A DNA stretch of 38,097 bases from Selenomonas sp. AE3005 (lineage in GTDB: Bacteria > Bacillota > Negativicutes > Selenomonadales > Selenomonadaceae). Positions 1 through 8,787 of this stretch are shown piece by piece (position 1 is the first letter of the stretch; every line of letters begins with the position of its first letter). The notes below the pieces were generated by a model. The model saw only the letters and a program-made list of their open reading frames with translations. It searched no databases and had not been told where the DNA came from. Made by a program: the position numbers and the translations under genes. Location: the NCBI RefSeq assembly GCF_905233635.1, contig NZ_CAJODG010000014.1, positions 1-38,097 of the forward strand, written 5' to 3'.

Positions 1-55
1 GGTGTCCGAAATGAACACCTGCTTCAAGTAACTGTTTCATGGAAATAACTGCCAT
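1..55 (-). CDS. rpsB: 30S ribosomal protein S2, N-terminal fragment cut by the window edge
   Basis: Reading the minus strand from the ATG at 55 gives MAVISMKQLLEAGVHFGH, the well-known opening of bacterial ribosomal protein S2 of the small subunit. Only 18 codons lie inside the window and the rest continues past base 1. The ribosome binding site AGGAGGTG (62-69) sits six bases before the ATG. A promoter lies about 110 bases upstream, leaving a leader long enough for autoregulation. Recognition rests on a short but very conserved stretch. Confidence 0.93.
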   Translation of the reverse strand, partial: MAVISMKQLLEAGVHFGH

Positions 56-160
56 GTTGGTGCACCTCCTGTTTTTTTCTTCTGGGCTCCTCATCTTCTG
101 CACCACCTCCATACCCGAGGCACAGGGCAGATATCGGAAACCCATGCTTTTTCTTACACC
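56..160 (-). promoter_or_regulatory. 5' leader of rpsB
   Basis: About 105 bases separate the predicted transcription start from the rpsB ATG. The stretch is GC-rich and contains no reading frame. Ribosomal protein leaders often bind the protein product, but I could not fold a convincing conserved structure by eye, so a regulatory role is only suggested by length and position. Confidence 0.3.
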
Positions 161-167
161 GCGAAAA

Positions 168-196
168 ATTATAGCATAACCACGACGGTTGCACAA
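168..196 (-). promoter_or_regulatory. rpsB promoter with extended -10
   Basis: On the minus strand a perfect TATAAT (168-173) is preceded directly by TGC, an extended -10 element. It lies 17 bases from TTGTGC (191-196), a weak -35. The position fits rpsB. Confidence 0.6.
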
Positions 197-306
197 TAGG
201 TAAACGAAAAATTTTTTATATCTGCCGGCAATTTTTGGCCGCTATATAAATATTGTTGTGTATTGCAGATTTTTTATCCCCCCTGGGGGCTTAAAAATCT
301 CCTTCA

Positions 307-334
307 TTGGCGATAAACTAACTTTAGATATAAT
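307..334 (+). promoter_or_regulatory. promoter of the methyltransferase gene
   Basis: TATAAT at 329-334 lies 16 bases after TTGGCG (307-312). The ATG of the methyltransferase follows 22 bases downstream, with TAAGGAG in between. Confidence 0.5.
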
Positions 335-356
335 CGTTTTTAAGGAGTACATATAT

Positions 357-1115
357 ATGAACACCAAGCCACTTGCGCCCTTACATGGGTACCGTCCCAA
401 TCCGCAGCTGAATAAACAAATAGAATCCTATTGGGATATGCGCAGTGCTGACTTCAGCAAGTTACGGCTCAAGGAGCTGACCGGCCCCTGCGGCCCGGCC
501 TGGAGTGCCTTGCTGGCTGGCAAGCTAGAGACTGATAAGCCTTTAAAAATCCTTGATATCGGCACTGGAGCCGGATTCTTTGCCATTCTGCTTAGCCAGC
601 AGGGACATGAAGTAACCGGTATTGACATGTCAGGCGATATGCTGCATCAGGCCAAGCAAAATGTTCTGGCCGCCGGCTGTCATGCTGAATTTGTCAGGAT
701 GAACGCCCAGGAGCTGTCCTTTGCTGACGCTGCCTTTGATGTGGTCATCAGCCGCAACCTCACCTGGACACTGCCTGATGTTATGCAGGCTTACCGCGAA
801 TGGTACCGCGTGCTGAAAAAAGGCGGCAGGCTGCTGAATTTTGATTCCGATTACGGCCTGATAACTTTTTCCCGCAAAGACGAACAAAAAGATGTCCATG
901 CCAACATCAAAGAAGAACTCGTCACGGAATGCAATGAAATAAAGGACGAGCTGCGTATCAGCACCCATCGCCGCCCGCAATGGGACGCCCAATTTCTTCA
1001 GGACTTAGGCATGCAGGTCACAATTGACGATGATATCGCCCCGCTGGTTCACGTTGACCCTGATATGCACTTCGATACACTGCCGCTTTTCGGCCTCAAC
1101 GCCCAAAAACTTTAA
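357..1115 (+). CDS. class I SAM-dependent methyltransferase
   Basis: The 252-residue protein has the class I methyltransferase fold. Motif I is ILDIGTGAGFFAILL, the acidic residue after strand 2 is in VTGIDMSGDML, motif IV is FDVVISRNLTWTL, and LKKGGRLLNFD matches the post-IV strand. This shows binding of S-adenosylmethionine; the acceptor cannot be read from the sequence. The ATG at 357 was chosen because TAAGGAG (341-347) is correctly spaced before it and a promoter lies just upstream; the open frame continues to 258 without a start signal. The gene is a single unit with its own terminator and no functional link to its neighbours is apparent. Confidence 0.85.
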   Translation: MNTKPLAPLHGYRPNPQLNKQIESYWDMRSADFSKLRLKELTGPCGPAWSALLAGKLETDKPLKILDIGTGAGFFAILLSQQGHEVTGIDMSGDMLHQAKQNVLAAGCHAEFVRMNAQELSFADAAFDVVISRNLTWTLPDVMQAYREWYRVLKKGGRLLNFDSDYGLITFSRKDEQKDVHANIKEELVTECNEIKDELRISTHRRPQWDAQFLQDLGMQVTIDDDIAPLVHVDPDMHFDTLPLFGLNAQKL

Positions 1116-1127
1116 TATTACACAAAA

Positions 1128-1159
1128 CAGACTGCCTGACACTCGGCAGTCTGTTTTTT
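1128..1159 (+). terminator. rho-independent terminator after the methyltransferase
   Basis: Stem CAGACTGCC (1128-1136) pairs with GGCAGTCTG (1145-1153) around an 8-base loop, followed by six T. It lies between convergent genes; the A-rich left flank could weakly serve the minus-strand flavodoxin too. Confidence 0.85.
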
Positions 1160-1179
1160 ATACGCGCTATGCACGCTTA

Positions 1180-1734
1180 TTATTTAGTCATTTTGGCAAC
1201 TTGTTTAGCCAGATATTTCTCACGCAAAGCCAGCTTGTGCTCCATACGGCTTACCAATTCCTGTGCCGCCTGCAAATCCTGAGCGTCCGGATGAGCAGCT
1301 GCCCTTTCCCAACGTTCACGGCTCTCCGCTCCCCCATGAGGGTCATCAGGGCCGGCTGCCTGCCGTCTGGCCAGCAGCTCAGGATTTATTTTACCCATGC
1401 AGCCAAACGTGCCCAAAATTTCACACCCCGGGCCCAAATTATAGCCAGCCCGGGCAAAAGCTGTGATGGCATGCTCACTCTGGGGCTCTGCTCCATGCGT
1501 CTGGAAGAACACCACCCGGGCATTTTCTACCTTTGCCAGATATTTAAGCGTCAAAGCGTCCGGCTGTCCCAGACGCAGCCAGTAACCTATAGCCACTATA
1601 TCATAACCGGACAAATCCTGCGGCGCGTCCTGCACCCGAAAGATATCAGCACTCTCCGCCGCCCCGGCAATGGCCTCCGCCACCTTTTTCGTATTGCCCG
1701 TCACCGAAGAATAAATTACGGCCCATTTACGCAT
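1180..1734 (-). CDS. flavodoxin family protein (Flavodoxin_3/BilS-like)
   Basis: The 184-residue cytoplasmic protein starts with MRKWAVIYSSVTGNTKKVAEAI. SSVTGNT is the phosphate-binding loop that holds FMN in flavodoxins. GYWLRLGQPD and FFQTHGAEPQS match the following FMN loops, and FGCMGKINP resembles the third. It is thus a likely FMN electron carrier or partner of a reductase, of the kind in which BilS is also found, but no reductase gene lies next to it. The ATG at 1734 is preferred because AGGGAG lies nine bases before it; the in-frame TTG at 1743 touches the ribosome binding site. The C-terminal 60 residues are charged and helical. Confidence 0.8.
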   Translation of the reverse strand: MRKWAVIYSSVTGNTKKVAEAIAGAAESADIFRVQDAPQDLSGYDIVAIGYWLRLGQPDALTLKYLAKVENARVVFFQTHGAEPQSEHAITAFARAGYNLGPGCEILGTFGCMGKINPELLARRQAAGPDDPHGGAESRERWERAAAHPDAQDLQAAQELVSRMEHKLALREKYLAKQVAKMTK

Positions 1735-1810
1735 ACTTATCAACTCCCTATTTACTGTTCCCTTAACTATAGCAGATTTATTATATTGCAGCTGTGCTAA
1801 ATGTTACATA

Positions 1811-1839
1811 TTGCTACCGTTGAAAAAAAATGCTAGAAT
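1811..1839 (+). promoter_or_regulatory. promoter of the first GH114-like gene
   Basis: TTGCTA (1811-1816), a 17-base spacer ending in TGC, and TAGAAT (1834-1839) form an extended -10 promoter 34 bases before the ATG. The paralog downstream has the same arrangement. Confidence 0.65.
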
Positions 1840-1872
1840 TAGTAGAAATTAACACGTATGTGAGGTTTTAAT

Positions 1873-2868
1873 ATGAATAATTTTTCCAAATGGTGGCAAA
1901 AAATGTTTATCGGGCTGGGTATTTTCACAGCAGCTACAGCAGCCTTTTCCGGCAGCGAGGCGTCCTCTCCTGCTCATTACGATACAGCAATGGTGGATTT
2001 GTTAAGTGAAATGCATGACTATGCCCGCAAACAGAATCCTAATTTCCAATTTCTGGCCAACGGTGGCTCCCCACTCTTTTTAGAAACGGATGGCAACACT
2101 GCAGAAAATGTATCCCGAATGCAAAAAGCAGTAGATGGTCAACTGGTTGAATCCGTTTATTACGGTTTTGACATGAAAGATGGTCATAAAACCCCCAGCA
2201 AGGAAACAGTTTTCTTCCAGCAAACACTCGATGCTGCCAAAGCCGGCGGCCTGCCAGTATTCGTATTAGACTATGTCAAAGATGCCCGTCAGGCTAAAGA
2301 AGTAGAGCAAAAGAGCCTTGCCAAAGGCTATATCCCTTTAGCAACACCTTATCGCGGCTTGGACAATATTCCCTCTTATCCGGTTTCCCGCCCTAACGAT
2401 AACAATGTTACCAGTTTGGCGAACGCTCAAAATTACATGATAGTCCTTAATCCCGATAAATTTTCTTCTGTAGAAGATTTTTTAGCCACTATCCAAGATA
2501 CTGACTACGATATGCTGATTATTGACCTGTATGCAGGTAATCGTCAGTTAACGCGCTCAGATGTGGAGAAACTCCAACACAAAAAAAATGGCGCACGTCG
2601 TTTGGTAGTTGCCTATATGAGTGTCGGTGAGGCTGAAACTTATCGTCACTATTGGCGCGCAGAGTGGACAAACAATCCGCCATCCTGGATGGATGAACCC
2701 AATGCAGACTGGCAGGATAATTACCGTGTCAAGTATTGGCGGCCAGAATGGAAACATCTGCTCTATGGCAGTCCTGAGTCCTATTTAGATAAAATCATCG
2801 CTGCCGGCTTTGACGGTACTTTTCTCGATGTTATAGACGTTTACCAGTATTATCAGGATAAAGAATAA
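1873..2868 (+). CDS. secreted GH114/PelA-hydrolase-like glycosidase, copy 1
   Basis: The 331-residue protein resembles the TM1410/GH114 family (endo-alpha-1,4-polygalactosaminidase) and the hydrolase half of PelA, which cleaves galactosamine polymers such as Pel. An N-terminal hydrophobic stretch (about 9-25) followed by SGSEAS suggests export to the periplasm. Family-like strand ends are VFVLDYV (129-135), LIIDLY (215-220), LVVAYMSVGEAETYR (244-258) and GFDGTFLDVIDVYQYY (312-327). E253 or E255 and the aspartates of the last motif are likely catalytic residues by analogy with the family, which I did not verify by alignment. It has its own promoter and terminator and faces the polysaccharide locus. 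Pel clusters usually carry this activity fused in PelA; here the deacetylase half is a separate gene at 20678-22504. Confidence 0.8.
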   Translation: MNNFSKWWQKMFIGLGIFTAATAAFSGSEASSPAHYDTAMVDLLSEMHDYARKQNPNFQFLANGGSPLFLETDGNTAENVSRMQKAVDGQLVESVYYGFDMKDGHKTPSKETVFFQQTLDAAKAGGLPVFVLDYVKDARQAKEVEQKSLAKGYIPLATPYRGLDNIPSYPVSRPNDNNVTSLANAQNYMIVLNPDKFSSVEDFLATIQDTDYDMLIIDLYAGNRQLTRSDVEKLQHKKNGARRLVVAYMSVGEAETYRHYWRAEWTNNPPSWMDEPNADWQDNYRVKYWRPEWKHLLYGSPESYLDKIIAAGFDGTFLDVIDVYQYYQDKE

Positions 2869-2918
2869 AATTAAGTGGTCTGTTGCCCAGCCTGCAACAG
2901 ACCACTTAATTTTTCTTT
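2869..2918 (+). terminator. rho-independent terminator after GH114-like copy 1
   Basis: A perfect 18-base stem (2869-2886 with 2894-2911) encloses a 7-base loop and is followed by a T-rich tail. It separates the two paralogs into independent transcripts. Confidence 0.88.
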
Positions 2919-2972
2919 TATGTATTCACTGAGTAAAATTTCCTGTACTCCTTACTAAAATATTTATATGTG

Positions 2973-3001
2973 TTGCTCTCTTTACACGATAATGCTAAAA
3001 T
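2973..3001 (+). promoter_or_regulatory. promoter of the second GH114-like gene
   Basis: TTGCTC (2973-2978), a 17-base spacer ending in TGC, and TAAAAT (2996-3001) repeat the layout of the first copy's promoter, 35 bases before the ATG. This suggests the promoter was duplicated with the gene. Confidence 0.6.
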
Positions 3002-3036
3002 GAAGGAACTTTATATAAGATGAAAGGCTTACGATT

Positions 3037-4032
3037 ATGAATAATAAACCAAAATGGTGGCTAAGGCTGCTCGTCGGCTTAGGCCTTCTCACCACCAGCA
3101 CTGCAGCCATTTCTGGAAGTGAGGCCTCTGCTCCGGCACGCTATGACACCGCCATGGTACAGCTTATTGGCGAGCTGCACCAGTATGCACGTCTGCACCA
3201 GCCCCACTTCCAACTGCTGGCTAATGGCGGTTCCCCCCTCTATTTACCCATTGACGGCAACACGACTGAAAATGCCGCCCACATGCTGCAAAATGTTGAT
3301 GGTCAGCTGGCAGAATCTGTTTTCTTTGGCTTTAATCTGCTAGATGGACAGGAGACACCTGCGGCAGAAAACAAATTTTTTCTGCACACCCTCGATACGG
3401 CTCGCAACGGCGGACTGCCCGTATTCGTCCTTGACTATGTAACCAATGCTGAGCAGGCAGCAATATCCTACGAAAAAAATCTGGCGAAGGGTTACATTCC
3501 TCTAGCCTCCCCCTACCGGGGACTTGATGGCATACCGCCCTTCCCCCCTCCTCATATCAACGCTAAGGATATACACTCGCTGGCAGAGGTACAAAACTAC
3601 CTGGTACTCCTCAATCCTAGCAAGTTTGCGTCCAGTGCAGATTATTTAAACAGCCTGCAAAACAGTGATTACGATTTGCTGATTATTGACCTCTATCTGG
3701 AAAATCGTCTGCTCAACAAGGAGGAAGTATCCGCGCTTAAACGCAAAAAAAATGGCGGACGTCGTCTGGTATTTGCTTACATGAGTATAGGCGAGGCAGA
3801 AACCTACCGCAATTACTGGCAAAAAAGCTGGGCTAAGTCCCTGCCTGACTGGCTTGATGAGCCTAACACAGACTGGCAAAACAATTATCGGGTAAAATTC
3901 TGGCGCCCAGAATGGAAACATATACTATATGGCAGCCCGAATGCCTACTTAGACGAAATCATGCAGGCCGGCTTTGACGGTGCTTTCCTCGATGTCATTG
4001 ATGTTTACCAGTATTTCCAAAACAACGAATAA
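3037..4032 (+). CDS. secreted GH114/PelA-hydrolase-like glycosidase, copy 2
   Basis: This is a tandem paralog of the gene at 1873-2868, of identical length (331 residues) and without internal gaps visible by eye. In the last 33 residues 24 match. The exported N-terminus (SGSEAS), VFVLDYV, LVFAYMSIGEAETYR and GFDGAFLDVIDVYQYF are all kept, so both copies should be active hydrolases of the same type, probably acting on an aminosugar polymer in the periplasm. Differences concentrate in the region between residues 95 and 235, which could alter substrate choice. AAAGG precedes the ATG at 3037. The gene ends at a terminator shared with the convergent deacetylase gene. Confidence 0.8.
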   Translation: MNNKPKWWLRLLVGLGLLTTSTAAISGSEASAPARYDTAMVQLIGELHQYARLHQPHFQLLANGGSPLYLPIDGNTTENAAHMLQNVDGQLAESVFFGFNLLDGQETPAAENKFFLHTLDTARNGGLPVFVLDYVTNAEQAAISYEKNLAKGYIPLASPYRGLDGIPPFPPPHINAKDIHSLAEVQNYLVLLNPSKFASSADYLNSLQNSDYDLLIIDLYLENRLLNKEEVSALKRKKNGGRRLVFAYMSIGEAETYRNYWQKSWAKSLPDWLDEPNTDWQNNYRVKFWRPEWKHILYGSPNAYLDEIMQAGFDGAFLDVIDVYQYFQNNE

Positions 4033-4038
4033 AAATAA

Positions 4039-4085
4039 GACGCTTTTGAAAACGGCATTCGCATTTTCAAAAGCGTCATTTTTTT
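4039..4085. terminator. bidirectional terminator between the GH114-like gene and the polysaccharide locus
   Basis: GACGCTTTTGAAAA (4039-4052) pairs with TTTTCAAAAGCGTC (4064-4077). A T run follows on plus (4079-4085) and an A-rich run precedes it (4031-4038), so it can stop both convergent transcripts. Confidence 0.88.
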
Positions 4086-5829
4086 AACGTGACTGTTTTA
4101 TCATAGGCTGTCTTTGGTCATATCCATCTACAAGATAATCCCCCAGCAGCCCTACCTGAAACTTACCGGGATGGTCTTCCGGCAAGTTATCATTAGCCGT
4201 CAGTAAAATATCCAATGCCTCCGGCGTACGCTTAGCAGTGGAACTCATGTGCATGATTAGAATGGCGCCTTGACGCACATTACCTTTTTCATCATGCGTT
4301 ATATGATTCATTATTCCCACTAGTGATTGCATGGAAACAGCACCATAATCCTCCGTACTGCCAGAGCCATTGACGATGTAAGTAAAGCCTGAATTTAAAA
4401 TAGTTTTTACACCTATACGGCTGACAGCCAGCGTAGGCGGTCTAAGCAGTCTGGTAAGAGCAGGACGTCCATTCTCCAGACGTATATCCCCCACAACCGA
4501 CAGCAGTTTGGGATAGGAAGAAGTTACGTCCTCACGGTATTCTTCCTCAGTTTCCACAGCTACCTGACGATCTTTTTCATTCTGTTTGGCCATAGGAATA
4601 TGATTATTGGTATGACTGCCTATTTCGTTGCCATCCATGGCAATTGCCCTAAGCAGATTGGGATTATTAAGCATGTTACGGGTGATGATAAAAAATGTCC
4701 CATGTACTTTATGTTTACGCAATACATACAATATCTTATTGATAGAATCATCATTACCCCAGTCATCAAATGTCAGAAACACTGTTTTGGGCGGTGCTGT
4801 CTTAATCAGCCCCGTCTTATCGGCTCTGGTCATTTCTTCCCGGGAAAATCCCAGCATGCGGTCATTCACACTGACTTCCGGTGCCCCAATATAACGGCTG
4901 TAAAAGGCCTCAGAAAAATTTTGCTCCGTTACCCAGTTTGTACCATATTCTGGCTGCATTTCTATTGGCAAATCATCCTTATTTAATGGATAAGTATAAT
5001 GTTGCTCCACACTATCTGCTACATCAGCCAGTGACGCTGTATGATAACCGGAGTCATTGCTCTTGGCTGCCTGCAAATCATCTGAATCATAACCAATGTT
5101 ATCAATCTTTTGCTGTTTAATTTCCTTTAGCATTTCTGCCGCCAACGTATCACTGGTATAAAAATCTGTACGCAAATAAACTATTTCGCCCATATTCAGG
5201 GACGTTGTCCATTTACCAAAAATCTGCGGCATTACGTCCTGTGGACTAACAGCGTCTTTATGCTTGGACTGGACGACATTGAGGCCCTGCCCAACCAAGG
5301 TACATCCCATAGCGGAAACTGCTTCCTCCATAGCCGCCTTATCACCGCCGCCTGACATTATGCGGACGAATTTACTGTTTATCCCATAACGCGTCTGCAG
5401 GGCATTATCTATTCTTTGAATTTGGGCACAATAATCAGCAAACTTGCCGTCCGCGGTTGGCGTAAGCCCAATGGCTAAGTCCTGACCATACGCCCTTATT
5501 AACTGCAAATTTTCTGCATTACGTTTCAGTTCCCTTTCCGTTACGAAGAAGCTTCCCCGTAAATGTTCCGCGGACATATAGTTGAGGATATTTTGCAGTG
5601 GTACAGTCTTTGACAATCCGCCAAAAGTCAGTATAACGGCTTTTTCCGTTGTCAACAGATAACGGTGTGTCTCTGCCAGACGCCCTCCATTTTGCACCTG
5701 CAGCTGTCCATAATCTGCCGCCGCCCCGTATACCGGATAGGTAAACAGTCCTACCGCCACCAGGGCTGCCGCTAAGCTCCTGCTAAATAGCAGATTCAGC
5801 TTTTTCTTTCCTTCCATTTGTTTACTCAT
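4084..5829 (-). CDS. exported polysaccharide deacetylase with one degenerate and one intact NodB domain
   Basis: The 581-residue protein has an N-terminal signal segment (about 11-36, ending VYGAAA) and two NodB-type domains. The second has the full metal and catalytic set: TFDDWG (353-358), H406 and H410 in SHTNNH, LRPP (462-465) and LIMHM with H527. It should remove N-acetyl groups from a polysaccharide in the periplasm. The first (about 60-250) starts ILTFGG (66-71) where TFDDG is expected and has no His pair, so it is probably structural or carbohydrate-binding. I chose the ATG at 5829 because AAAGGA lies before it and it overlaps the stop of the upstream lipoprotein gene by 8 bases. It is the last gene of the unit that starts at 14700. 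Confidence 0.85.
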   Translation of the reverse strand: MSKQMEGKKKLNLLFSRSLAAALVAVGLFTYPVYGAAADYGQLQVQNGGRLAETHRYLLTTEKAVILTFGGLSKTVPLQNILNYMSAEHLRGSFFVTERELKRNAENLQLIRAYGQDLAIGLTPTADGKFADYCAQIQRIDNALQTRYGINSKFVRIMSGGGDKAAMEEAVSAMGCTLVGQGLNVVQSKHKDAVSPQDVMPQIFGKWTTSLNMGEIVYLRTDFYTSDTLAAEMLKEIKQQKIDNIGYDSDDLQAAKSNDSGYHTASLADVADSVEQHYTYPLNKDDLPIEMQPEYGTNWVTEQNFSEAFYSRYIGAPEVSVNDRMLGFSREEMTRADKTGLIKTAPPKTVFLTFDDWGNDDSINKILYVLRKHKVHGTFFIITRNMLNNPNLLRAIAMDGNEIGSHTNNHIPMAKQNEKDRQVAVETEEEYREDVTSSYPKLLSVVGDIRLENGRPALTRLLRPPTLAVSRIGVKTILNSGFTYIVNGSGSTEDYGAVSMQSLVGIMNHITHDEKGNVRQGAILIMHMSSTAKRTPEALDILLTANDNLPEDHPGKFQVGLLGDYLVDGYDQRQPMIKQSR

Positions 5830-6859
5830 TTTTAATTCCTTTGATATTATTATTACCGCCCAGGCGCCATAAACTAATCTTGGTAATGCCGCCATCAGCA
5901 GCTGCCTTTATCCAGGCATTTAGAGTTTCGCTATCAGCATACCAAAGTTCATAGCTATGACCATTATCCTGATATTTTCCATGCAATGCATAGCTGGCCT
6001 CATCACGTTCAGGCTTGACACCATATTTTTGCAGCAAAGCCGCTGCCTCATCTTCATCCAAAAAACGTGTTGTACCTTTTTTTAGTCCTAACAGGCCATA
6101 ATCTTCCCACAGACAGCCGCCAGTAGCAAACGCCGCCCCTTTTTCTCCAGGGATAGACGCCATTTTAGCAATAGTTTTTTGAATAAACTCCGCATCGGCT
6201 TTTGGCCCCGGCCCACTATGCCTGCCATACAGATTGTAAAACATAACCACGTACTCCGGCCCTTTACACAAGTCAGCGTCCATGGGCATACCTGGTTCCA
6301 GCACAATGCGCAAAGCCAGACCTTCCTTTATACAGGCTGCCGATAGTTTATACGTAAATGACAGATAATCCTGTAAAAGTGCCTTATCCTTAAAAAACGC
6401 CTCATAGTCAAGCTCCACGCCGTTACAGTCAAGCTCCTTTGCCGCAGCCAGCATTTCCTTGATGACCGCCTCTTTGCGTTCATCATCACTAAACAGGCGT
6501 TTCAACAGGTCCTTATCTTTAGCTGTTTTCCGCCCCTTCTCGTCCTGCCAGTCATTCGTAATTGTGAGATAGCGATGTTCTTGTCCTTCTTTACGGGCAA
6601 ATGCCGCTATTTCTCTGGTTTCCGCCGGGATAAATAACTTGTCATCACTATCATAATAGGCCATAAAGCAGGAAAGGCTGGACAAATGCCGCTTTATCTG
6701 CCGATATTCCGCCAGGCCTTTATCTTTATCCCAGGATGCAGCCCAAGCTGATATCGTCACTGGAGCATGGCTGCCATTCTGCAGGCCTGCCCCGTGTGCA
6801 CAGCCTGTCAATAAAACTACCGATAGTGCTATTGCCCCCAAAGAAAGCTGTCGCTTCAC
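5822..6859 (-). CDS. GH18-like glycoside hydrolase lipoprotein
   Basis: The 345-residue protein begins with a lipoprotein signal, lipobox LTGC with Cys20. NGVELDYE (146-153) aligns with the GH18 signature DGxDxDxE: the catalytic glutamate (E153) and the aspartate before it are present, while the first Asp is Asn and the second is Glu. VVMFYNLYG (204-212) and ISLWRLGG (328-335) match later barrel strands of GH18 enzymes and of spore-cortex YaaH-like proteins. It probably cleaves or binds an N-acetylhexosamine polymer at a membrane surface. The start is GTG with AAAGGAG ten bases before. It lies 20 bases after the upstream gene and overlaps the downstream deacetylase gene, so it is part of the same unit. 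Confidence 0.75.
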   Translation of the reverse strand: MKRQLSLGAIALSVVLLTGCAHGAGLQNGSHAPVTISAWAASWDKDKGLAEYRQIKRHLSSLSCFMAYYDSDDKLFIPAETREIAAFARKEGQEHRYLTITNDWQDEKGRKTAKDKDLLKRLFSDDERKEAVIKEMLAAAKELDCNGVELDYEAFFKDKALLQDYLSFTYKLSAACIKEGLALRIVLEPGMPMDADLCKGPEYVVMFYNLYGRHSGPGPKADAEFIQKTIAKMASIPGEKGAAFATGGCLWEDYGLLGLKKGTTRFLDEDEAAALLQKYGVKPERDEASYALHGKYQDNGHSYELWYADSETLNAWIKAAADGGITKISLWRLGGNNNIKGIKNE

Positions 6860-6879
6860 CTCAATTACACTCCTTTCAC

Positions 6880-8787
6880 TTAACCGTTACGCAAGAACCA
6901 GAACAGAATACTTTCCCAGGTTTCCTTGGCCCGGAATACAAACTTATCCCAACCGGAAAGCTCTGTCGTAAACAACACTTTCTCCTTATCTTTTCCCGTA
7001 TTTGTAGTAATAGTAAATTTCTCAAAAACAGCATCATACACATCATCGGCCAAATTGCGCTGACTCCAGGCTTCTCCCTGCCAAGATGCTCCTAACAAAA
7101 CGCCGCCTTGATCATTTTCCTGCACCGTAATATCCTGAGGAATATTTTTCTCGTCTAATTTAAGAGACAGTTGACTGCCTTTTAAAGCAATTTCCAACTT
7201 GTGTGTACTGCGGCGGTGAAAACTCTGTACATGCGCATAGGGCTGTGCTCCATCATCAACGCTGGCTGCCGGCATAGCCTCGCGTTGTTTAGCCCGGCCA
7301 TAATATTCTTCGGCCTGCTGCGGCGATGTAGCATAACGGGCAAAGGCAAGATTTTCCTGTGTTTCTGCCTCCCGTTTATTTTCTTCGACAGACGGTATCT
7401 TTTCCCCTAGTATCACAGGAATTTTTTCCCTGTATAACTCCTTGCGCGAACCATTGGCCTTTTCTAATACCAGCAGTTCATTATTTATCAGTTCTACACA
7501 GAGATAATTTTGGCGAGTGCTGTCACTGCGCAGGAAAATCTGCTGCGCCCCAAAGGCATTGCCCAGTAAATTGACAGATACTTTTACATCGGGCAGGTTA
7601 CTGCTTTCGCGTACTTCAGCTAAAGCCTCACCTTCCGGCATAGTGGTCAGCGTATATGTTTCATTTTCCAGTTCCGCTGCCCCGGTCAGCAGATTCCAGT
7701 TATTTTGCCTTGATGTGTCACCGGCATAGAATTCTATCGGTGTATTGATATCGTACTTTATCCGCATAAGCAGATGATTTATCGGCCAATATGGCTGCGG
7801 CTGCATACGCGTGAGGTCATACATACTGCTGTTGCGCTGGTTAAAGCAATAACCTTCGCGGTTAAAGGCCATGGGGAACAATTCCCTTATCCATTTTTCG
7901 TTAACTGCACTGACAGCATTATTATTCGCAAATTTCCCCGTGTTACCATGCATGTGCACATAAGCACCGGGAACTCTGCCAAAATGCTCCGTGTAGATAT
8001 CACGCAGCCGTTCATAATCATAGCTTATGCGGCGCACCATGTGACCATAGCTTTCCTTGGGCACACCATCTTTATCGCGGATATAATCCATAAGATAATG
8101 ATTGTAGCGCCGTTCCAAATAAGGTGTAAGCATGGCATATCGCAAGGGGTCTATCTCCCCGAGGTAGTTATTATAACGGTCAAAGACATTGATATATTCC
8201 ATGCGGTAACCATTAGTGCCTAACTCCCAAAAAGTTGACTCCTCCAGTTCCTCCAATTCCGATGGTTTCAAAAATTTCAGGTCCCTGGACTCTACATTTT
8301 CCCCATAACTCATTATGGTTGCCTTATAGTTTAAATCCTCCAATATCGGCTGCGCAAAGATAGCGGTATCACGGCGGCCATCTTCAAACATGAGATACAA
8401 GGATTTTTCCGGCAAAGGCTTATTAAGCTGATAGTAGTCTTTGATATCCTGCTGGGTGATAGTAACAAAACCCTGGCGCTTTAATTCCTGTAAATGCTTA
8501 TACAGTTGTTTTTGTCCTATGATAGTGGAGGTATCACCAATGTGATCTACACCGAAATACGACAAAGCCACAAAGCCCGTATCTTTATCACCAGCTGCTA
8601 CAGCACTATGGTCATACGGCTGATATGTCTTTAGCGTATAGAACAGATTATAAATACCAAAAGCCAAAAATGCTAAAACGATAAATTCGGCCACAACCCG
8701 CAACCGTTTTCGGCGATTTTTCCGTGCAGAAAAATCAGCATCAGGCAGTGCCAACACTCGTTCATCTGTTTTATTTTTGCGGAACAT
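6880..8787 (-). CDS. membrane-anchored degenerate NodB-type protein of the PilZ-GT2 unit
   Basis: The 635-residue protein has a basic cytoplasmic N-terminus, one membrane helix (about 31-52) and a large periplasmic part. Residues 70-345 look like a NodB-type barrel: LYLMFEDGRRD (130-140) stands at the TFDDG motif. The usual His pair is missing (ELGTNGYRM, 188-196), so the classic deacetylase metal site is not formed. HMHGN (278-282) is a possible alternative site. Residues 350-635 are beta-rich with long charged insertions and may form a sugar-binding sandwich; I do not recognise the family. The ATG overlaps the end of the PilZ-GT2 gene by 17 bases, which argues for coupled translation and a partnership with the synthase, for example as a periplasmic polymer-handling subunit. 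Confidence 0.6.
   Translation of the reverse strand: MFRKNKTDERVLALPDADFSARKNRRKRLRVVAEFIVLAFLAFGIYNLFYTLKTYQPYDHSAVAAGDKDTGFVALSYFGVDHIGDTSTIIGQKQLYKHLQELKRQGFVTITQQDIKDYYQLNKPLPEKSLYLMFEDGRRDTAIFAQPILEDLNYKATIMSYGENVESRDLKFLKPSELEELEESTFWELGTNGYRMEYINVFDRYNNYLGEIDPLRYAMLTPYLERRYNHYLMDYIRDKDGVPKESYGHMVRRISYDYERLRDIYTEHFGRVPGAYVHMHGNTGKFANNNAVSAVNEKWIRELFPMAFNREGYCFNQRNSSMYDLTRMQPQPYWPINHLLMRIKYDINTPIEFYAGDTSRQNNWNLLTGAAELENETYTLTTMPEGEALAEVRESSNLPDVKVSVNLLGNAFGAQQIFLRSDSTRQNYLCVELINNELLVLEKANGSRKELYREKIPVILGEKIPSVEENKREAETQENLAFARYATSPQQAEEYYGRAKQREAMPAASVDDGAQPYAHVQSFHRRSTHKLEIALKGSQLSLKLDEKNIPQDITVQENDQGGVLLGASWQGEAWSQRNLADDVYDAVFEKFTITTNTGKDKEKVLFTTELSGWDKFVFRAKETWESILFWFLRNG

Noticed and set aside
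1024..1800. 258-codon open frame on plus opposite the flavodoxin
   Set aside because: It has no ribosome binding site, runs through the methyltransferase end and a terminator, and its composition mirrors the real minus-strand gene.
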